Below are positions 1-11,500 of a stretch of 64,000 nt of DNA, in pieces; the stretch's first letter is position 1, and each line of letters opens with the position of its first letter. The notes under the pieces were generated by a model, which saw nothing but the letters and a program-made list of their open reading frames with translations, did not search any database and was not told the DNA's origin. The position numbers and the translations under genes were made by a program. Location: assembly GCA_029339195.1 (NCBI GenBank), contig JAPTJF010000251.1, positions 25,207 through 89,206 of the forward strand, written 5' to 3'. Origin of the DNA: Micractinium sp. NFX-FRZ. Its lineage: Eukaryota > Chlorophyta > Trebouxiophyceae > Chlorellales > Chlorellaceae.

Positions 1-974
1 CAGTAGTTGCTGAAGTGCCGTGCCTGGAGAGCATGAGCCCGAGCAGCGGGAGCAGCAAGGCAACAGCCAGAGCCACAGCCATGCAAGACGCAGCAATGCC
101 GCAGACCCGACCCCCAGGGGCCTCTATGTAGCGGGCATTTGGACCAGCCATCCCGGCCTCTCAACGGAGCGGCCTTCGGGCGTGGTCAAAGGCACCGCTC
201 TTCCACTCCACTGGTGCTCCAGGAGAACCCTGGAAACAGAAGCAGGCGGGTTCTGAGTATATGTGCTGGGCTGTGAGACAGGCCCACAACCGAGCGGGCG
301 GATAGGCAGGGGAAGTGAGGGATGGGGGCGGCGGTGCCGCCGCCAGGGGCGGCAGCGGTCAACCTAGGGGAGGTCCTGGCAAGTGCTTACGGCTGCGCAC
401 GGCAAGCAGCATAGCTGGCAGTGCAGAGCGCTCATACACGCTGGTGAAGGGCAAGGGCACACCTGAAGCCAGGGGCGCGGGAGCGGAGCTTGGCCGGGTC
501 AGCAACACGGGGGGAAGGGCGGTCAACAGTGGGGCTGCAGCGCACGGGGCCGGGCACTTGCGCAGGACTGGCGGGGAGGTGAAGGGAGCGAGGTTATGTA
601 AAAGGTGTGAGGTGCTATGCATGCTGTGGCTGACCGTGCTGTTGCAGGAGTGGTGCAGGGCATACCAAATTGTAGGGAGGGCAGCTGACTCAGCCTGTCA
701 CACCATAGCAGGCATATAAATGCAGCAGGGACAAGTAAGTGCAGCTCTGCAGGAGGGCACATGACTCTGCTTTCTTGCCGGCACCGCCGGCAAGAAAGCA
801 GGAGGCAGGGGCAGGGTTTGTTGAATTGTGTGTTGTTCTCATAACGTGTGATTGCAAACTTTCACAGGGATTCGTGAATTGAATTCAGTGATCCGGTCAT
901 GCCACAGTGCCAGTAAAGTGGGAGCTGCTGGCCAGGAGAAAGAGAGGCATGCACGCCGCGCCCAAGAGCGCGCG
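1..974. other. Left flank, no confident gene
   Basis: No open frame here shows a recognisable domain or a convincing exon structure. The stretch lies downstream of the stop of the minus-strand FHA-RING gene, so its right part is probably that gene's 3' untranslated region. The one clear object is the perfect hairpin at 767-801. Confidence 0.5.
767..801. repeat. Perfect 16-bp inverted repeat with 3-nt loop
   Basis: The left arm CTGCTTTCTTGCCGGC is followed by ACC and then its exact reverse complement. It lies about 175 bp past the stop codon of the minus-strand FHA-RING gene, probably in or near its 3' UTR. A stem this long and perfect could be an RNA structure or a small foldback element. 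It is not a bacterial-type terminator in this nuclear setting. Confidence 0.85.
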
Positions 975-3900
975 TCAGCGGGCGGGCCGCATACGCTCCC
1001 GCACGTACGCCTGATCCCGTGCCGGGATGTGGCGCAGGTTCTGCACCCCCTCGGTCGACGCCTCTCGCCAGTGCGCAGGCTGCAGACAGGCGAGGTGATA
1101 CCAGCTGAAGCCGCCGCCGCCGCCGCTGCGCCGCCCGCCGAGCGGCCGCATGCCGATGCGCGTAACGTTCTCGCCAATGCCCGCCGTGCATGCAGTGCAG
1201 CGTGCCGTGCTCGATTCAGCCGACAACTCTACCCTGAACTCGTTGCGAGTGGGCGCAGCGGGCGCAGGCGCACGGTGCGGCACGGCGGCGCCCCGCCGTC
1301 GGCTGCCGCCACCACCAGCGGCCCAATGCGGCTCAGGCTGCAAGCCCAGAGGATCCGCAAGCAGCCCGCCGCCAAAGCCTCCAAAACCGCCCAGCGGCCC
1401 AGCACCCAGGATTGTGGCAGCCAGCGCGGCCATCATGTCGGCGCCCCGCCCGCCCCCGCTGCGCCCTGCAGGTGGCACGGCGCAGGCAAGATTGGTTAGT
1501 GGCACACAGGGAGCCAAGTCCTTTGGGATCCGCAGCAGCATTTGAGGCAGGGCAACACACAGCACGCGGCAGGGCTACGCTGGCTGGCCTGAACACAGGC
1601 TTTAAAGGCAGGCACGCCCGGCACGGCAAGCGTGCAGCCATCGCGCTGCAACCTTACCGCCGCTGCCGCCCGCCCGGTCGCGCCCGCCGCCGCCACCGCG
1701 CTCCCAGGGTGATGCCAGCTCCTTCTCCAGCCGCTCCCGCTTGGCCTCCCAAGACGCCACCTTCTCTTGTCGAGACTCCTTGTCCTCAGCTGACAGCTGT
1801 GGTCACAGGAAGGGGGCGGAGCGTACGCGTGGTTATGAGGCGGACAGAACAGGGGGGAACAGTCTGAGGGGGCCAGGACTCCCACCGACTGTGCCTGCGT
1901 TTTACCGACCCCCTGCCCAGCCTCATCTCCCTTCCCCCTGCTGCCTGCTTCACTCCCTCCCTGCCAGCGTTGCCAAGCTGCCCAAGCCTCCCACCTCCAC
2001 CGGGCAGCCACTCACCGATAGGGCGACCATTGAGATGATGTTGTCAATCTGGTGGGCCCGCACCGGCGCTCCCGCAGCCTTCACCCTGCGGAGCGAGACG
2101 ACAGGCAGCATGCCATGGCATTGAGGCGCCACATCAACAGGCACAGCAGTGTGTAGTGGTGGCGGAACATGCGTGCATGCAGGCAGGCAGGCAGAGTGCA
2201 CCACCTTACCATGCTCCTGTCCAGCTGCTGCCTGGCATCACCTCCCAGGCTCTTTGCAAGCGCTCTGCGTGGAACCGCCCAGCGACCCTAACCCAGCCAA
2301 ACCGTGCCCTGTGGCTCGCCTGCAGGTGGGGCACTCCCGCTTGCCCTTGCCCAGCCACCCCGCCAGGCACTCCCCACAGAAGGAGTGGTTGCAGGGGTAC
2401 ATGGAGTGGGTGGCCACCAGCATCTCCTGCAGGGGGTGGGGCAGGTGGGTGGTATGGAAAGACAAGGAGGAGTGGGAAAAGGCAGTGGGAGAGCAGCAGG
2501 ATAGGAGGAGGCGCAGGGCGGGAGCTGGGGCAAGCTGTTGGAGTGGGTGGCCACCAGCATCTCCTGCAGGGGGTGGGGCAGGTGGGTGGGGGTCACGGAC
2601 AACAAGAGTGGGAAAGGGCAGTTTGGAGGCCAGCAGGGTGGTGAGCGGGTGCAAAGGTGCACGGACAGGTAAACGCGGATGCAGTGGGAGCGTAGTGACG
2701 GCAGGAGAGGGGAGGCAGCGGCAGCGGGAAAGGCAGAATGCAGGGCCAGCGGGAGGTGGGGATGTGCGGGGACGACAGGCTGGGGCTGTGCCCTGAAGAA
2801 TGCTGCCCTGGCATGTCCCTGGAGCATAGAAGCTACTGACGCAAGGGCGGGAACGGGGAGTGCGGCAGCCGGGTGCGAAGAAGTGCAGCAGGCAGGCGAG
2901 GGCAGGGAGCAAGATGGTCATCAAGAGGGAGGGCTTGCCTGGCAGATGGCGCACATCAGCTCCTGGTGCATGCTTGAGAGGTCGGTGCCTGGCGCTGCTG
3001 CCGCTGCCGCCGTAGCTGCCGCCGGCTCAGCCCCTGCCGCTGCTGCCGCTGCCGCAGCGCCTGCCGATGCCGCCGGGCCCGGTGCCGCGGCCGCATGGCT
3101 GGTGCCAGCAGTGCAGCGGTGCTGCAGGCGTGCCTCAGGGCTTGGTCTGGCGCGCTTGGACTCCTGTTCAACCTGCAGGGGGCGTGGACACGAGCAGCAG
3201 CACTGTCGTTCGTGGTTGACCAGCAATCAGGTAAGTGGGAGCTCGCAGGGAGCATTGGCAGGGGTGGCGGGGAGCATGGCCTCAAACAGCAGTACATGAA
3301 TTGCGCACTGTCGAGAGCAGAAAACAGTGCAGAGATTGACTGCTCGGTGGTGGCGCACCCCGGCGCCCACCCCGACGCCCGCCCAGCCTACCTCCTGAGC
3401 CGAGCCGTGCCGCCGCTTGCTGGGGGAGCTCGCGAGATCCACAAACTCTGCCGCTGCTGCTGCTGCTGCGCCACCACCCGCTGCCGCCCCACCCGCCGCC
3501 GCTGCAACCTGCGCCCACGACGGCCCTGCGCCAGCCGTGCCGCCGGTACCACCCCAGCCAGGGCGCCGCTGGTGCCCAGCAGCCTGGGGAGAGGGGGAGG
3601 GTGAGTCTGCCGTGAGGTCCACAAGGTCTGGCTCTGCTGCCGGGCGCGGCGGCGGCACCTGCAGCGCCGGTGGCCTGCGCTGTGCAGTGGATGCCGGGGC
3701 TGCTGCTGCTGCCGGAGGGGCTGCCTGCGCTGCACGGTGGCCCATCCCAAAGAACGGCTGCGTAGCACCCTGCACTGGCAGCGTGCCTGGCGGCAGCAGC
3801 TGAGTGGCACCCTGCACCGGCATCGCCCCGGGCGGCAGCTGCTGCGTCGCGCCGTGCATCGGCAGCATGCCTCGCGGCAGCGGCGCTGGCTGCACTGTCG

Positions 3901-5754
3901 CGGGCGTGGGACCACCGGCCCCGCCAGCAGCTGCATCCTCTGCGGGGGCGCTGCCCTGACCAGAGCAGGGCTGCTGTGAGGCCAGGTAGGCTTCATACGC
4001 CTCGATCGCCGCCAGGTCAAGTGCTGCACTTTCATCGCTGTCATCAGCCTGCTCTGCCGCCGTGACAGCAGCGCCTGCCTCTGCTGCCACGCCCGCCGCC
4101 CCTGCCTCTGCTGCCGGCGCAAGCGGCCCCGGCTGCTGCTGCACTGGCATGCTGCCCGGCTGCATTGAGCCACCAGGGCCAGGCTCTGGAGACACCACTG
4201 CCTCCTCGCTGCCCGCCCCTGCCTGCAGGGCTGCCTCTTCAGGCGACCGCGGCGATGCCACCTCCGCGGCCGCCTGCTGCTCAGCCTGCTGCACGCCATG
4301 CTGGCCACGCTGCACGGCGGGCGGCCCCGGGCTGAAGCGGTACACCTCTCGGGCTGGCGCCGCTGGTGCTGCTGCCTGGGGTCCGCCAGGCCCAGCAGCT
4401 TCCATCGAAGGTGACGCCGGGGGCCCCTGCCCCGGTGGCACATAGCTGGCCAGGAATTGGTGCAGCTGGCGCACGCGCCACACCCAGGGGTTGGGGCGCG
4501 GATGGCCTCGCAGCGCAATGGTGCTGGGCCTGCAGCAGTCACCAGAGCTTGGAGGCTGGGTCAGGATGAAGCAGGTACAGGGCAGGCCACAAGCAGCAGC
4601 AGCGGCAGCTGAGCTCGAGAATACCGGGATGGAAGGCGCAGAGACCACAACCAGGCGCATAGGCAGGCGGGAAGGTTGGCGGGCCAGCAGGCGGGAAGCT
4701 AGGCAGCAGGCAGGCTGGCTGGCCCGCTCACCCGCCAAAGGACACGACATCATCTTCTTGCAGCACCCTGCAGGAGCAATGGCACGGTTCAGGCGGGCGC
4801 CCGGTGGGTGCAGGCGGGTGGGAGAGGCAGGGCCGAGAGCCACGCAGGCATCCGCCGCTGGGCATGGGTGCACTGGCGTGCCTTCCACCCAACCCCAAGC
4901 ACGGCCTCGTGCCCTGCCCACACGCAGCCAATTGAAGAAATCACCCCGCCGCGTGCTGCTGGCCTCCATGCGCTGATGACTTGCACGAGCGCTGTTCAAA
5001 GCGCCCCACCATCTGCCCAGCCCGCAAACCCCACACCTTCAACAGCACAACACAACACAGTCGCATTCTTAAGATTCAACAACACAAACACAGCACCGTC
5101 GCTGTCAACCACCGGCTGCTGTTGTGCCACATGCGTTGCCGTTTGGATGAAGTTCACGGGCGCCACCACACCCTCCATCCATCCCAACCAACCACACCCA
5201 ACCACCCTTATAAACCTGCATTAAACCAAAGCAACCAATCAACCCACCGCGTGCTACTGGGCTCCATGCGCTGGTCGTTCACATAGGTGCCATTGACGGC
5301 GCCCAGGTCCACCAGCTGGATGTGGCCATCCACCACTTCCAACCGTGCATGCTGGCGGGACACCTGCAGGTTTGTACAGCTTTGGTGACAACGTCAGACT
5401 GGGGGTGAGAGCCAGGAGGCACAGCGCGCTGGCGGCTGGGCATGCTGAGCTTGCTTTCCTTCCACAGCTCGGCCCAACCAGGCCCCACCCGCCCAGCACC
5501 CACAACTTGCACCCAGCCTGGAAACAGCTATAACACAGCACAGCAGTTCGCAGGGCTGCGTTTCTTGTACCAGTGTCAGCACCCACCATGTTGACGAGCT
5601 TCTCCGGCAGCGGCTGCGCCGACGCGCAGTCCATGCGTATCGCGCTCAGCAGGTTCTGCTCCACGCGTCCCACCGTCACAACACCCCGTCCCGCCACAAA
5701 GGCCTGGTCAAGGGCCACGCTGGTGGCGGGGCTGGGGTTGACTGCTGACAGCAT
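975..5754 (-). CDS. FHA-SIM-RING-PARP-type zinc finger protein, probable E3 ubiquitin ligase
   Basis: Ten exons read in phase on the minus strand: 5754-5587, 5363-~5248, ~4978-~4930, ~4773-4735, ~4532-~3396, ~3177-2939, 2426-2320, 2095-~2014, ~1798-~1665 and 1465-975. The N-terminus is an FHA phosphopeptide-binding domain (VGRVEQN, VSRQHARLE, LGAVNGTYVND, LQEDDVVSFGG). A long Ala/Pro/Gln linker holds three 14-residue repeats around LPPGAMPVQGATQ and two SUMO-interaction-like motifs (DLVDLTADS, FVDLASS). A C3HC4 RING follows, split by an intron: CAIC, then PCNHSFCGEC, then CPTC. Next come RAHQIDNIISMV and a charged helix. The C-terminus is a zinc finger with spacing C-x2-C-x30-H-x2-C (CTAC to WYHLAC), as in PARP fingers. 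FHA plus RING recalls CHFR/Dma checkpoint ligases, and the finger suggests recruitment to DNA breaks. Domains are seen; function is inferred. The exon 2/3 junction is ambiguous because its edge is duplicated. Confidence 0.85.
2404..2589 (-). repeat. 49-bp direct repeat duplicating the RING exon acceptor
   Basis: Positions 2404-2452 and 2541-2589 are identical. On the minus strand each holds a polypyrimidine stretch, the CTGCAG acceptor and the first codons of the RING exon (EMLVATHS). Only the copy at 2404-2452 continues into the zinc ligands PCNHSFC. The other sits upstream in the intron and would run into unrelated sequence. Confidence 0.9.
4949..5273 (-). repeat. 27-bp exon-edge duplication flanking an FHA intron
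   Basis: Positions 4949-4975 and 5247-5273 differ at two of 27 bases. On the minus strand one copy ends FHA exon 2 (coding QRMEPSST) and the other precedes FHA exon 3 (QRMEASST). The intron between is bounded by near-identical sequence, so the splice could fall at several equivalent points. Confidence 0.8.
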
Positions 5755-7195
5755 GGCGGGCGGGTGACGGGGCACACGGGGAAAGCGCTGCCTGCCGCCT
5801 GCGAGCGCTGCGGGACCGACTGGCCGCCTGCTGTGGAGCAGTTGTGCAGAAGGGCATGCAGGCGAGGGGGGTGCAGTTTGATGATTGCCAAGAGACGCAT
5901 GCAGTAGCTTGTGCTGACAAAAGTAGCCCAGCTGCCAGATTAGGGCTGCACAAAGCCTGCCGCAAGCAGTGCAGAGGGTCTCGGCGGCGGACACTGGCGG
6001 GCGCGCTTGGGTCACTCTGTACACAGGGCTCGCGCCTCGGCTGCAGCCCCAAGTTGTCTCCGCCTCGCTTCCGAGCGCCGTTTGCACGCCTGGTTGAAGC
6101 CCACACCCACGCGGGCTGCCCTGCGACAGCCAGTCGGCTGTCTTGAACTCTGCGCACCTGTGAGCTTGATTGGGCGCTGGACACTCACGCCGCCAGCTGC
6201 ATCGCGTCCGTGGCTGCGAGCACGCGGAGGCGAGGGTGAGCGCGAGAACCCCTCGGCGCTCACGTCCTCGAAACTGGCTTTCTCGACCACAGAGTGTTGT
6301 GTTCTGCCGTGGGAAGCGGGCGACGTGAGAGGAGGGCTCCTCTGGGCTGTGTTGCATTGCCAGCGCCGCGCGTGCTGAGGCGTCACGGGACGCCGACTGC
6401 GCGCACTGACTGCACTGAGTTTGTAGTTTTTTTTTAGTTTTTTTTTCTCAAACCATCCGACCTGGCACATTCTGGAAAACGTGGAGCTATGCAGAATCAA
6501 TGGAAGAGCTGCAAATGCCATCATGCCTGAAAATGCACGCTGCTGCTCCCGCTAACGCCGGGGTGCCCAACACTTGCCAGTGCCAACCGCCGCCAACCTT
6601 GGTAGCGAGCAGCCAAACTGGGAGGTGAAGAAAGCGTGCGAAATCCGACTACACGCAACCCTTACAACGGCATTCCCAACCCGGCTTTGTGACCGGCCAG
6701 GTGCAGCCATTTCCTGCCCTGCTGATGGGTACGCCTTCCTGCTACTGTCCACATGGGCCTGCACCCAAGCCTGCACACAAGCACCGCAAGGTCCGGCCAT
6801 CTCCAGCGCCACATTTGAATACAGAGAGGCCAGAGGCTTGGAGCTCTTGCTTTCGTTCTAGAATGTGCCCGAGTAGGCCCAAACTGGCAGCTGTGCAATT
6901 GCAATTGCTGTTGCACTGCATTGGTGCCACTCACAACCGCTTGCTGTGGGGTACAGCCCCTTACCCAAGTGGGTGCTGTTTCTCAAAGTGCTGTAATTCA
7001 ATTTGAAGCCACATGGCAGCACTCGTTAAAACTGCAGCCATATCTCTCGGCCTAAATCGAGGAGACTGTCAGTCGCACTTGATTGACGCAGCAGCTGGAC
7101 GCTGCCGCCACCCGCCACAGCGGGTCCAGCATAGATCTTTGGTTACTGTCGGTGCTTCGCCTGTCAATCCCAACAGCTAACACAGATTTGCGACA
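5755..7195. other. Divergent intergenic region between FHA-RING and MYND genes
   Basis: This 1.4-kb stretch separates two divergently transcribed genes and should hold both promoters and 5' UTRs. A T-rich run lies near 6421-6447. I see no domain-bearing frame or clear promoter element. Confidence 0.4.
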
Positions 7196-9208
7196 ATGTT
7201 CCGGAGGCAACTCACGCTCCTTGGCCAGCTGCAAGCGGGTTTTGCAGAAGGGTGCCGCTCCGAGGCAGCGGCAAAGCGCCTGTTTTTGCAGGCTCAAGAA
7301 CTTGAGCGTCTCTCATTCCAAGAAGAAGAGGACGCGGGGCAGAACACGCCAGAGTTCCGGAGGTGGGAACTCTTGCCTGCTCTGCACGCTAGCTCTCTAC
7401 TGCATTATCGCAAGAGGTGCATATATGTAAATACGATACATCAAGAAGGACAGGGCGTCAGCTGTCTCACCTGCGCGTCCACCACAGCCCCGCCTTCAGA
7501 CTGCACGCCCGCCGCCGCCCTCCCCTCGTGCCCCCCAGAGAGCTCGTGGGACTGGCCACGCGGCTGGTGCAGTTTGGCAGCCAGCTCGTAAACCAAATCA
7601 ATGGGCCAGCGCATCTGGGATCCCTGGTGATGCTGGTCGAACAGCTGGGCGCGGCCATCACGGCGGTCAAGGCGCTGGCTTTGCTGGGCGTGAAACTGAT
7701 GCTGCCGGCGCAGGATGCTTACCGCCTTGCCAGCGCTGCTTCCGTCATATTTGAGGCCGGGCGGCACATGCTGCGCCTGCTGCGCCAGACGGGGACCTCG
7801 CTGGAGGCACTGCTGAAGCTGGAGATACAGGGTGCCATGCTGGTCACGGCGCACCTGCTGCCGCCTGATCAGCAGCCGGCAGCGGCGGCGGCATTTGCGG
7901 GCAGCACAGGCAGGCCAGGCGTGCTGCTGCCATGGATCCGGGAGGTTGTCTGCACACTGGACGCCTGCACAGGTGCGTGTGATTGATCGGTGCCAGGCCT
8001 GTGCTGGGGTGGCCCCTTGCCGGCTCAATGGATCCATTGCTGCGTGCCATCTGGTTGCTGCCGCCTGCCAGCTGGCCGTGTGCTGAGCAACATTCATGGC
8101 TGCCCATCTGACCTCTGCAGGAGAGAACGTCAGCAGGCTGATGCTTGACTTCTGTGTGCTTGCCAACAAGCTGCTGGGTAAGGGACCCTACTCCAAGCAC
8201 GCTGCAGCGCTGGCAGCCGACGCACGCCTGCAGCACGCCATCACCAGCCTGCTGCTGCGCCGCAGCCTGCCAGCCCTGGCGGCCGCGGTGGCCGCTGACC
8301 CAGGGGGGGTGGTGATTGAGAGCAGCTACACGCTCGAAGCACTGTTTGCCTTGCTGGCATCAGACTGCCTGCAGCCCAGCGTCCAGCGGGAGCTACGGCA
8401 GGCGGGCGGCGCTGCGGCGGTCCGGCACGTGGCTGCCATTGCCAGAGCGCTGCCGGCCAGCCAATGCCCAGCTGCAAAAGGTGTGTGCGGCCATATGGGG
8501 TGTGTGCAATCCTCGACCTGTTTTCTGCTGCCTTGGAGCACAGTGTTCAGGAGTGCAAGAGCAAGCCCACTGGATTCCTTCTAGTGTACCCCATGATGTC
8601 AACAGTAGTGCCTCTGTTGTGCTGTGCAGGCTGCCTGCCTCCAGACCTGCCTCTGAAGCGTGCCACAGCTGATTGGACTGGCTTCAGAAACCAGCGGCCA
8701 GCTGGCACTGTGTGCCAGCACTGGTGGTGGCGGTGACATGCTTACCCAGGCAGGCGAGTCGGCCCGGCAGATGCGCGACACACTGGCTGCAGCAGCAGAG
8801 GCCACTGAGAGTGGCGCACCAGCGCTTGCACAGCAGAAGGGGCGACAGCTGGCGAGTGAGGTGCAACGGGTGCTGCTGCCGGCAGCCCTGGATGCAGCTG
8901 CTGCCCTGCAGCAGCACTGGGAGCAGACGGGCCAGCGGCAGGAGGGCAGGCTGCAGCTGGCGCGGGCGGCAGCCGTCCGCAGCTGCGCCAACCTGCGCTG
9001 CGCAAACGTTGGGCTGGGGGGCGGCCCGGACGCGGGCAGCGTGCGCGGCTGCAAGCGCTGCAGCGCCTGCCGTGCAGTGTGGTACTGCAGCACGGCCTGC
9101 TCGCGGGCCGACTGGCGCACGGCCGGCGGCGGGCACAAGTGGACGTGCGAGGCTCTGGCGGCAGAGTTGGCTGGGCAGCAGCAGCTGGCGGCAGCTGGCG
9201 GCAGCTGA
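7196..9208 (+). CDS. MYND-type zinc finger protein
   Basis: Four exons join in phase (7196-7416, 7539-7972, 8121-8480, 8688-9208) to give about 511 residues. The first 450 or so are Ala/Leu-rich helical sequence without a recognised catalytic domain. The C-terminus is a MYND zinc finger: CANLRCAN, then CKRCSACRAVWYCSTAC, then HKWTC, giving the usual paired Cys/His ligands. MYND fingers bind proline-rich peptides in protein partners. Proteins with a helical body and a C-terminal MYND are abundant in chlorophytes and mostly uncharacterised. The start at 7196 gives a charged helix (AAAKRLFLQAQELERL) that splices cleanly into exon 2. The last acceptor, at 8687, was chosen because nearer ones run into stops. 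No SET domain is seen, so it is not a SMYD methyltransferase. Confidence 0.75.
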
Positions 9209-9521
9209 GGGCACGGCGGGGGCGCGGGCCCGTGCTGGCCTGCTTTTCTCTCTCATTTGCAACTGCAACAAAGCATACACTCTTGTGATATCGCAAAGCC
9301 AGATATAGCATCTCAGGCGGCGGGAGAGCAGGGGCCAAGTTGGCCGCCACATCAGCAGCTACAGGCGGTGGAAAGCGCGGCGCGGCCTGGGGATACATAG
9401 GGAGCGCGTTCCGGCCAACTGACATTCATTCCCCAACCTTCGGTTGCCCACAAACCCCGTCAGGCCCCCCAGCCAACTCCCCTTTGCGCACTTCCAACTA
9501 CTCCAGCAGCATCCAGACACA

Positions 9522-11500
9522 ATGGTGTCTGCAGCCACCATCTGCCGCGCCGCGCCTCGCAACGGCGGTGAGGCATTCGGCAGGCCTGCCGAAGCAATTT
9601 GCCCCGGCGGGCAGGCGCGGAGCGGGGCTGGGCGCGGGCCGCAATCTTCCGAAACTGCTGCCCCTCCTCACAGCCCCCCCGCTGCCCTTCCCCCGATTGC
9701 TGCAGTTCTGGTGACCTCTCGGCCGCGGATTGCCAGCGTGCCCCGCTGCTTGGCCGCCAGCGCCACTGCCACGCCCGCCATCAAGTCTTCGCGCGCCTCT
9801 ACGGACCGGAACTCAGTGGTGAGGCGCAGTGCTGACGCGGGATTGGGGAATTGGATTGGCCAATGGCCCTCACACTGCTGGCGGGGCTGCCGCCGCTGCC
9901 GCCATCCCACTGCCAGGTGCACTGCAGGCAGCCCCACCCACCCTGCCTGCCTGCCCATCTGCTCACCCTGCTGCCTGCAGGTGCCCTTCCTTGTGCCCAC
10001 CTGGGCCCCCGCCTCCGAGACGGCACCCTCAGAGCTGCTGCCAGCAGCTGACCTGCCGCGCCCCGCCCGCGCGGTGCTGCCGCCCGCCACCGGACGCGCT
10101 CAGCCCGTCTGCCTGGTGGCCCGCACGCCGCTCGCCTACCATGCCGGCGCCTCCACCGCCTGGCAGGCAAAGAAGACGTATTGTGACATCAACAAGGATG
10201 TCCACCGCTGCATGGCGGGTCTGCGGGCGCAGGAGGTGGAGCACACTGTGCGCAGTTACTTTGGCGACTTTGAGCTGGCTGCAGCCGACGCCATCAGCAG
10301 CATGCACGCCAGCCCCGCCACCGCTACCTACTGCGTGCTCTGGCTGGAGGACAGCTGGGCGCATGTCCTGCGCGTGGTGGCACCCGGCGGCAGCTCCGCC
10401 CTCGTCAGGCTTGACATCGGCCTGCTTGGTGTCGCTGGTGAGCACGTCCGCACGCAGCATACAGTGGGGGCAGTGTGCATTGTGTTGTGAGGGGGATGGT
10501 ACCAGAGGCGGGTTGAAGAGAGGGGAATGGTGAATACAAGGAGGGAGATGAGTGGGGCCTGCTCTGCTCTGCTGCGGTCCCCTTCTGCTCTGCCAGTGCA
10601 CCCCTAGCTGAGCACTGCCCACCCCCTGCGCCCCCCTGCTCTCAACAAGCAGAGGCCGCCGCTGCCGCCGCCACCAGCCTCACCGCCGAGGGCTCCTTCC
10701 AGACCGCCTTTGCTGTGGGCGTGGCAGGCCTGCAGCTGCTGAGCCACCTGAGCTTTGGCAGCAGCACTGCGGCCGCCCCCTACCTGGGCGCTGCACTGGC
10801 GTTCAAGGCCGCCATCACTGCTGCCGTCAGCTCCGGCGCTGTGGCCGTCACGGAGCGCGACGTGCTCGCCCTGACAGCCGCCTGCGCCAGTGCTCACAAG
10901 CACCTGCACCAGAGGCCCTGGTTTGGGCACACCTTTGCTGAGGCCGCAGGCGCCATGCTCAATGGCGGCTGGAGCAGCGGAGAGGTCAGTGGGGCTTGCC
11001 GGCAGGGTGCGGTTGTGGGCGGATGAGTGGGCAGGCTGGGAGGGGTCGTTGCTGGGAAGGCAGGCAGGCACACCGCCTTTCCTGGAGCGCCCCGTGCCCT
11101 CACCTGTGCTGCCTCCCTTCCGTCCACCTTCCCTTCCCGCCCGCAGGCCGCCCTGCAGTACACCGAGGCGTGGTGCGCCATGGTGGCGAGCGGGCGCAAG
11201 CAGTTTGTGTCTGACAAGTACAGGCTGCTGGTGGAGGCGGTGCTGTCGCACCCCCGCCTCACTGCTGCCCAGCTGGACCGCCTGCTGGCCACCGAGCGTG
11301 CCCTGCCCGCCCACGTCACCAGCGGCGTGAAGGGGTGGCTCGCCGCCTGGGAGAAGCAGGTGGTGGGCCGCCGGGAGCGCCTGGCGCACCCCGCTGCCTC
11401 TGCCGCCGTGCAGCGCCTGGCCGGCGCCCCCGCACTGGCGCACGCAGGCAGCGCTGCCCGCCCCCGCTCGGCTGCCACCCTGCAGCAGCTCGCCCGTTGA
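9522..11500 (+). CDS. Unrecognised protein, possibly plastid-targeted
   Basis: Four exons (9522-9818, 9981-10437, 10653-10984, 11147-11500) join in phase to 479 codons plus TGA. I do not recognise the family. The first 90 residues are rich in Ala, Ser, Pro and Arg and poor in acidic residues (MVSAATICRAAPRNGGEAFG at the start), as in algal plastid or mitochondrial transit peptides. The mature part opens VPFLVPTWAPASE, has a denser region around KKTYCDINKDVHRCM and SYFGDFELAAADAISSM, then a hydrophobic Ala-rich stretch (TAFAVGVAGLQLLSHL, AALAFKAAITAAVSSG), and ends in a helical Leu/Arg-rich tail. The hydrophobic part might be a membrane hairpin or simply packed helices. Splice phases agree at all three junctions, so the model is good even though the function is unknown. 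Confidence 0.65.

Noticed and set aside
315..719. 134-codon plus frame as a gene
   Set aside because: Gly/Arg-rich with no domain, no clear start context, and antisense to a probable 3' UTR.
767..801. Hairpin as a rho-independent terminator
   Set aside because: Nuclear eukaryotic gene context, and no T-run follows on either strand.
3227..4999. 590-codon uninterrupted minus frame as one protein
   Set aside because: Only its middle (about 4532-3396) is a real exon; both ends run through introns, as shown by phase and the FHA and RING continuity.
5254..6357. 367-codon minus frame as one protein
   Set aside because: Only the part from 5754 to 5587 codes the FHA start; the rest is intron or promoter read-through.
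7196..9208. SMYD-type histone methyltransferase
   Set aside because: Only the MYND finger is present; no SET-domain motifs are seen.
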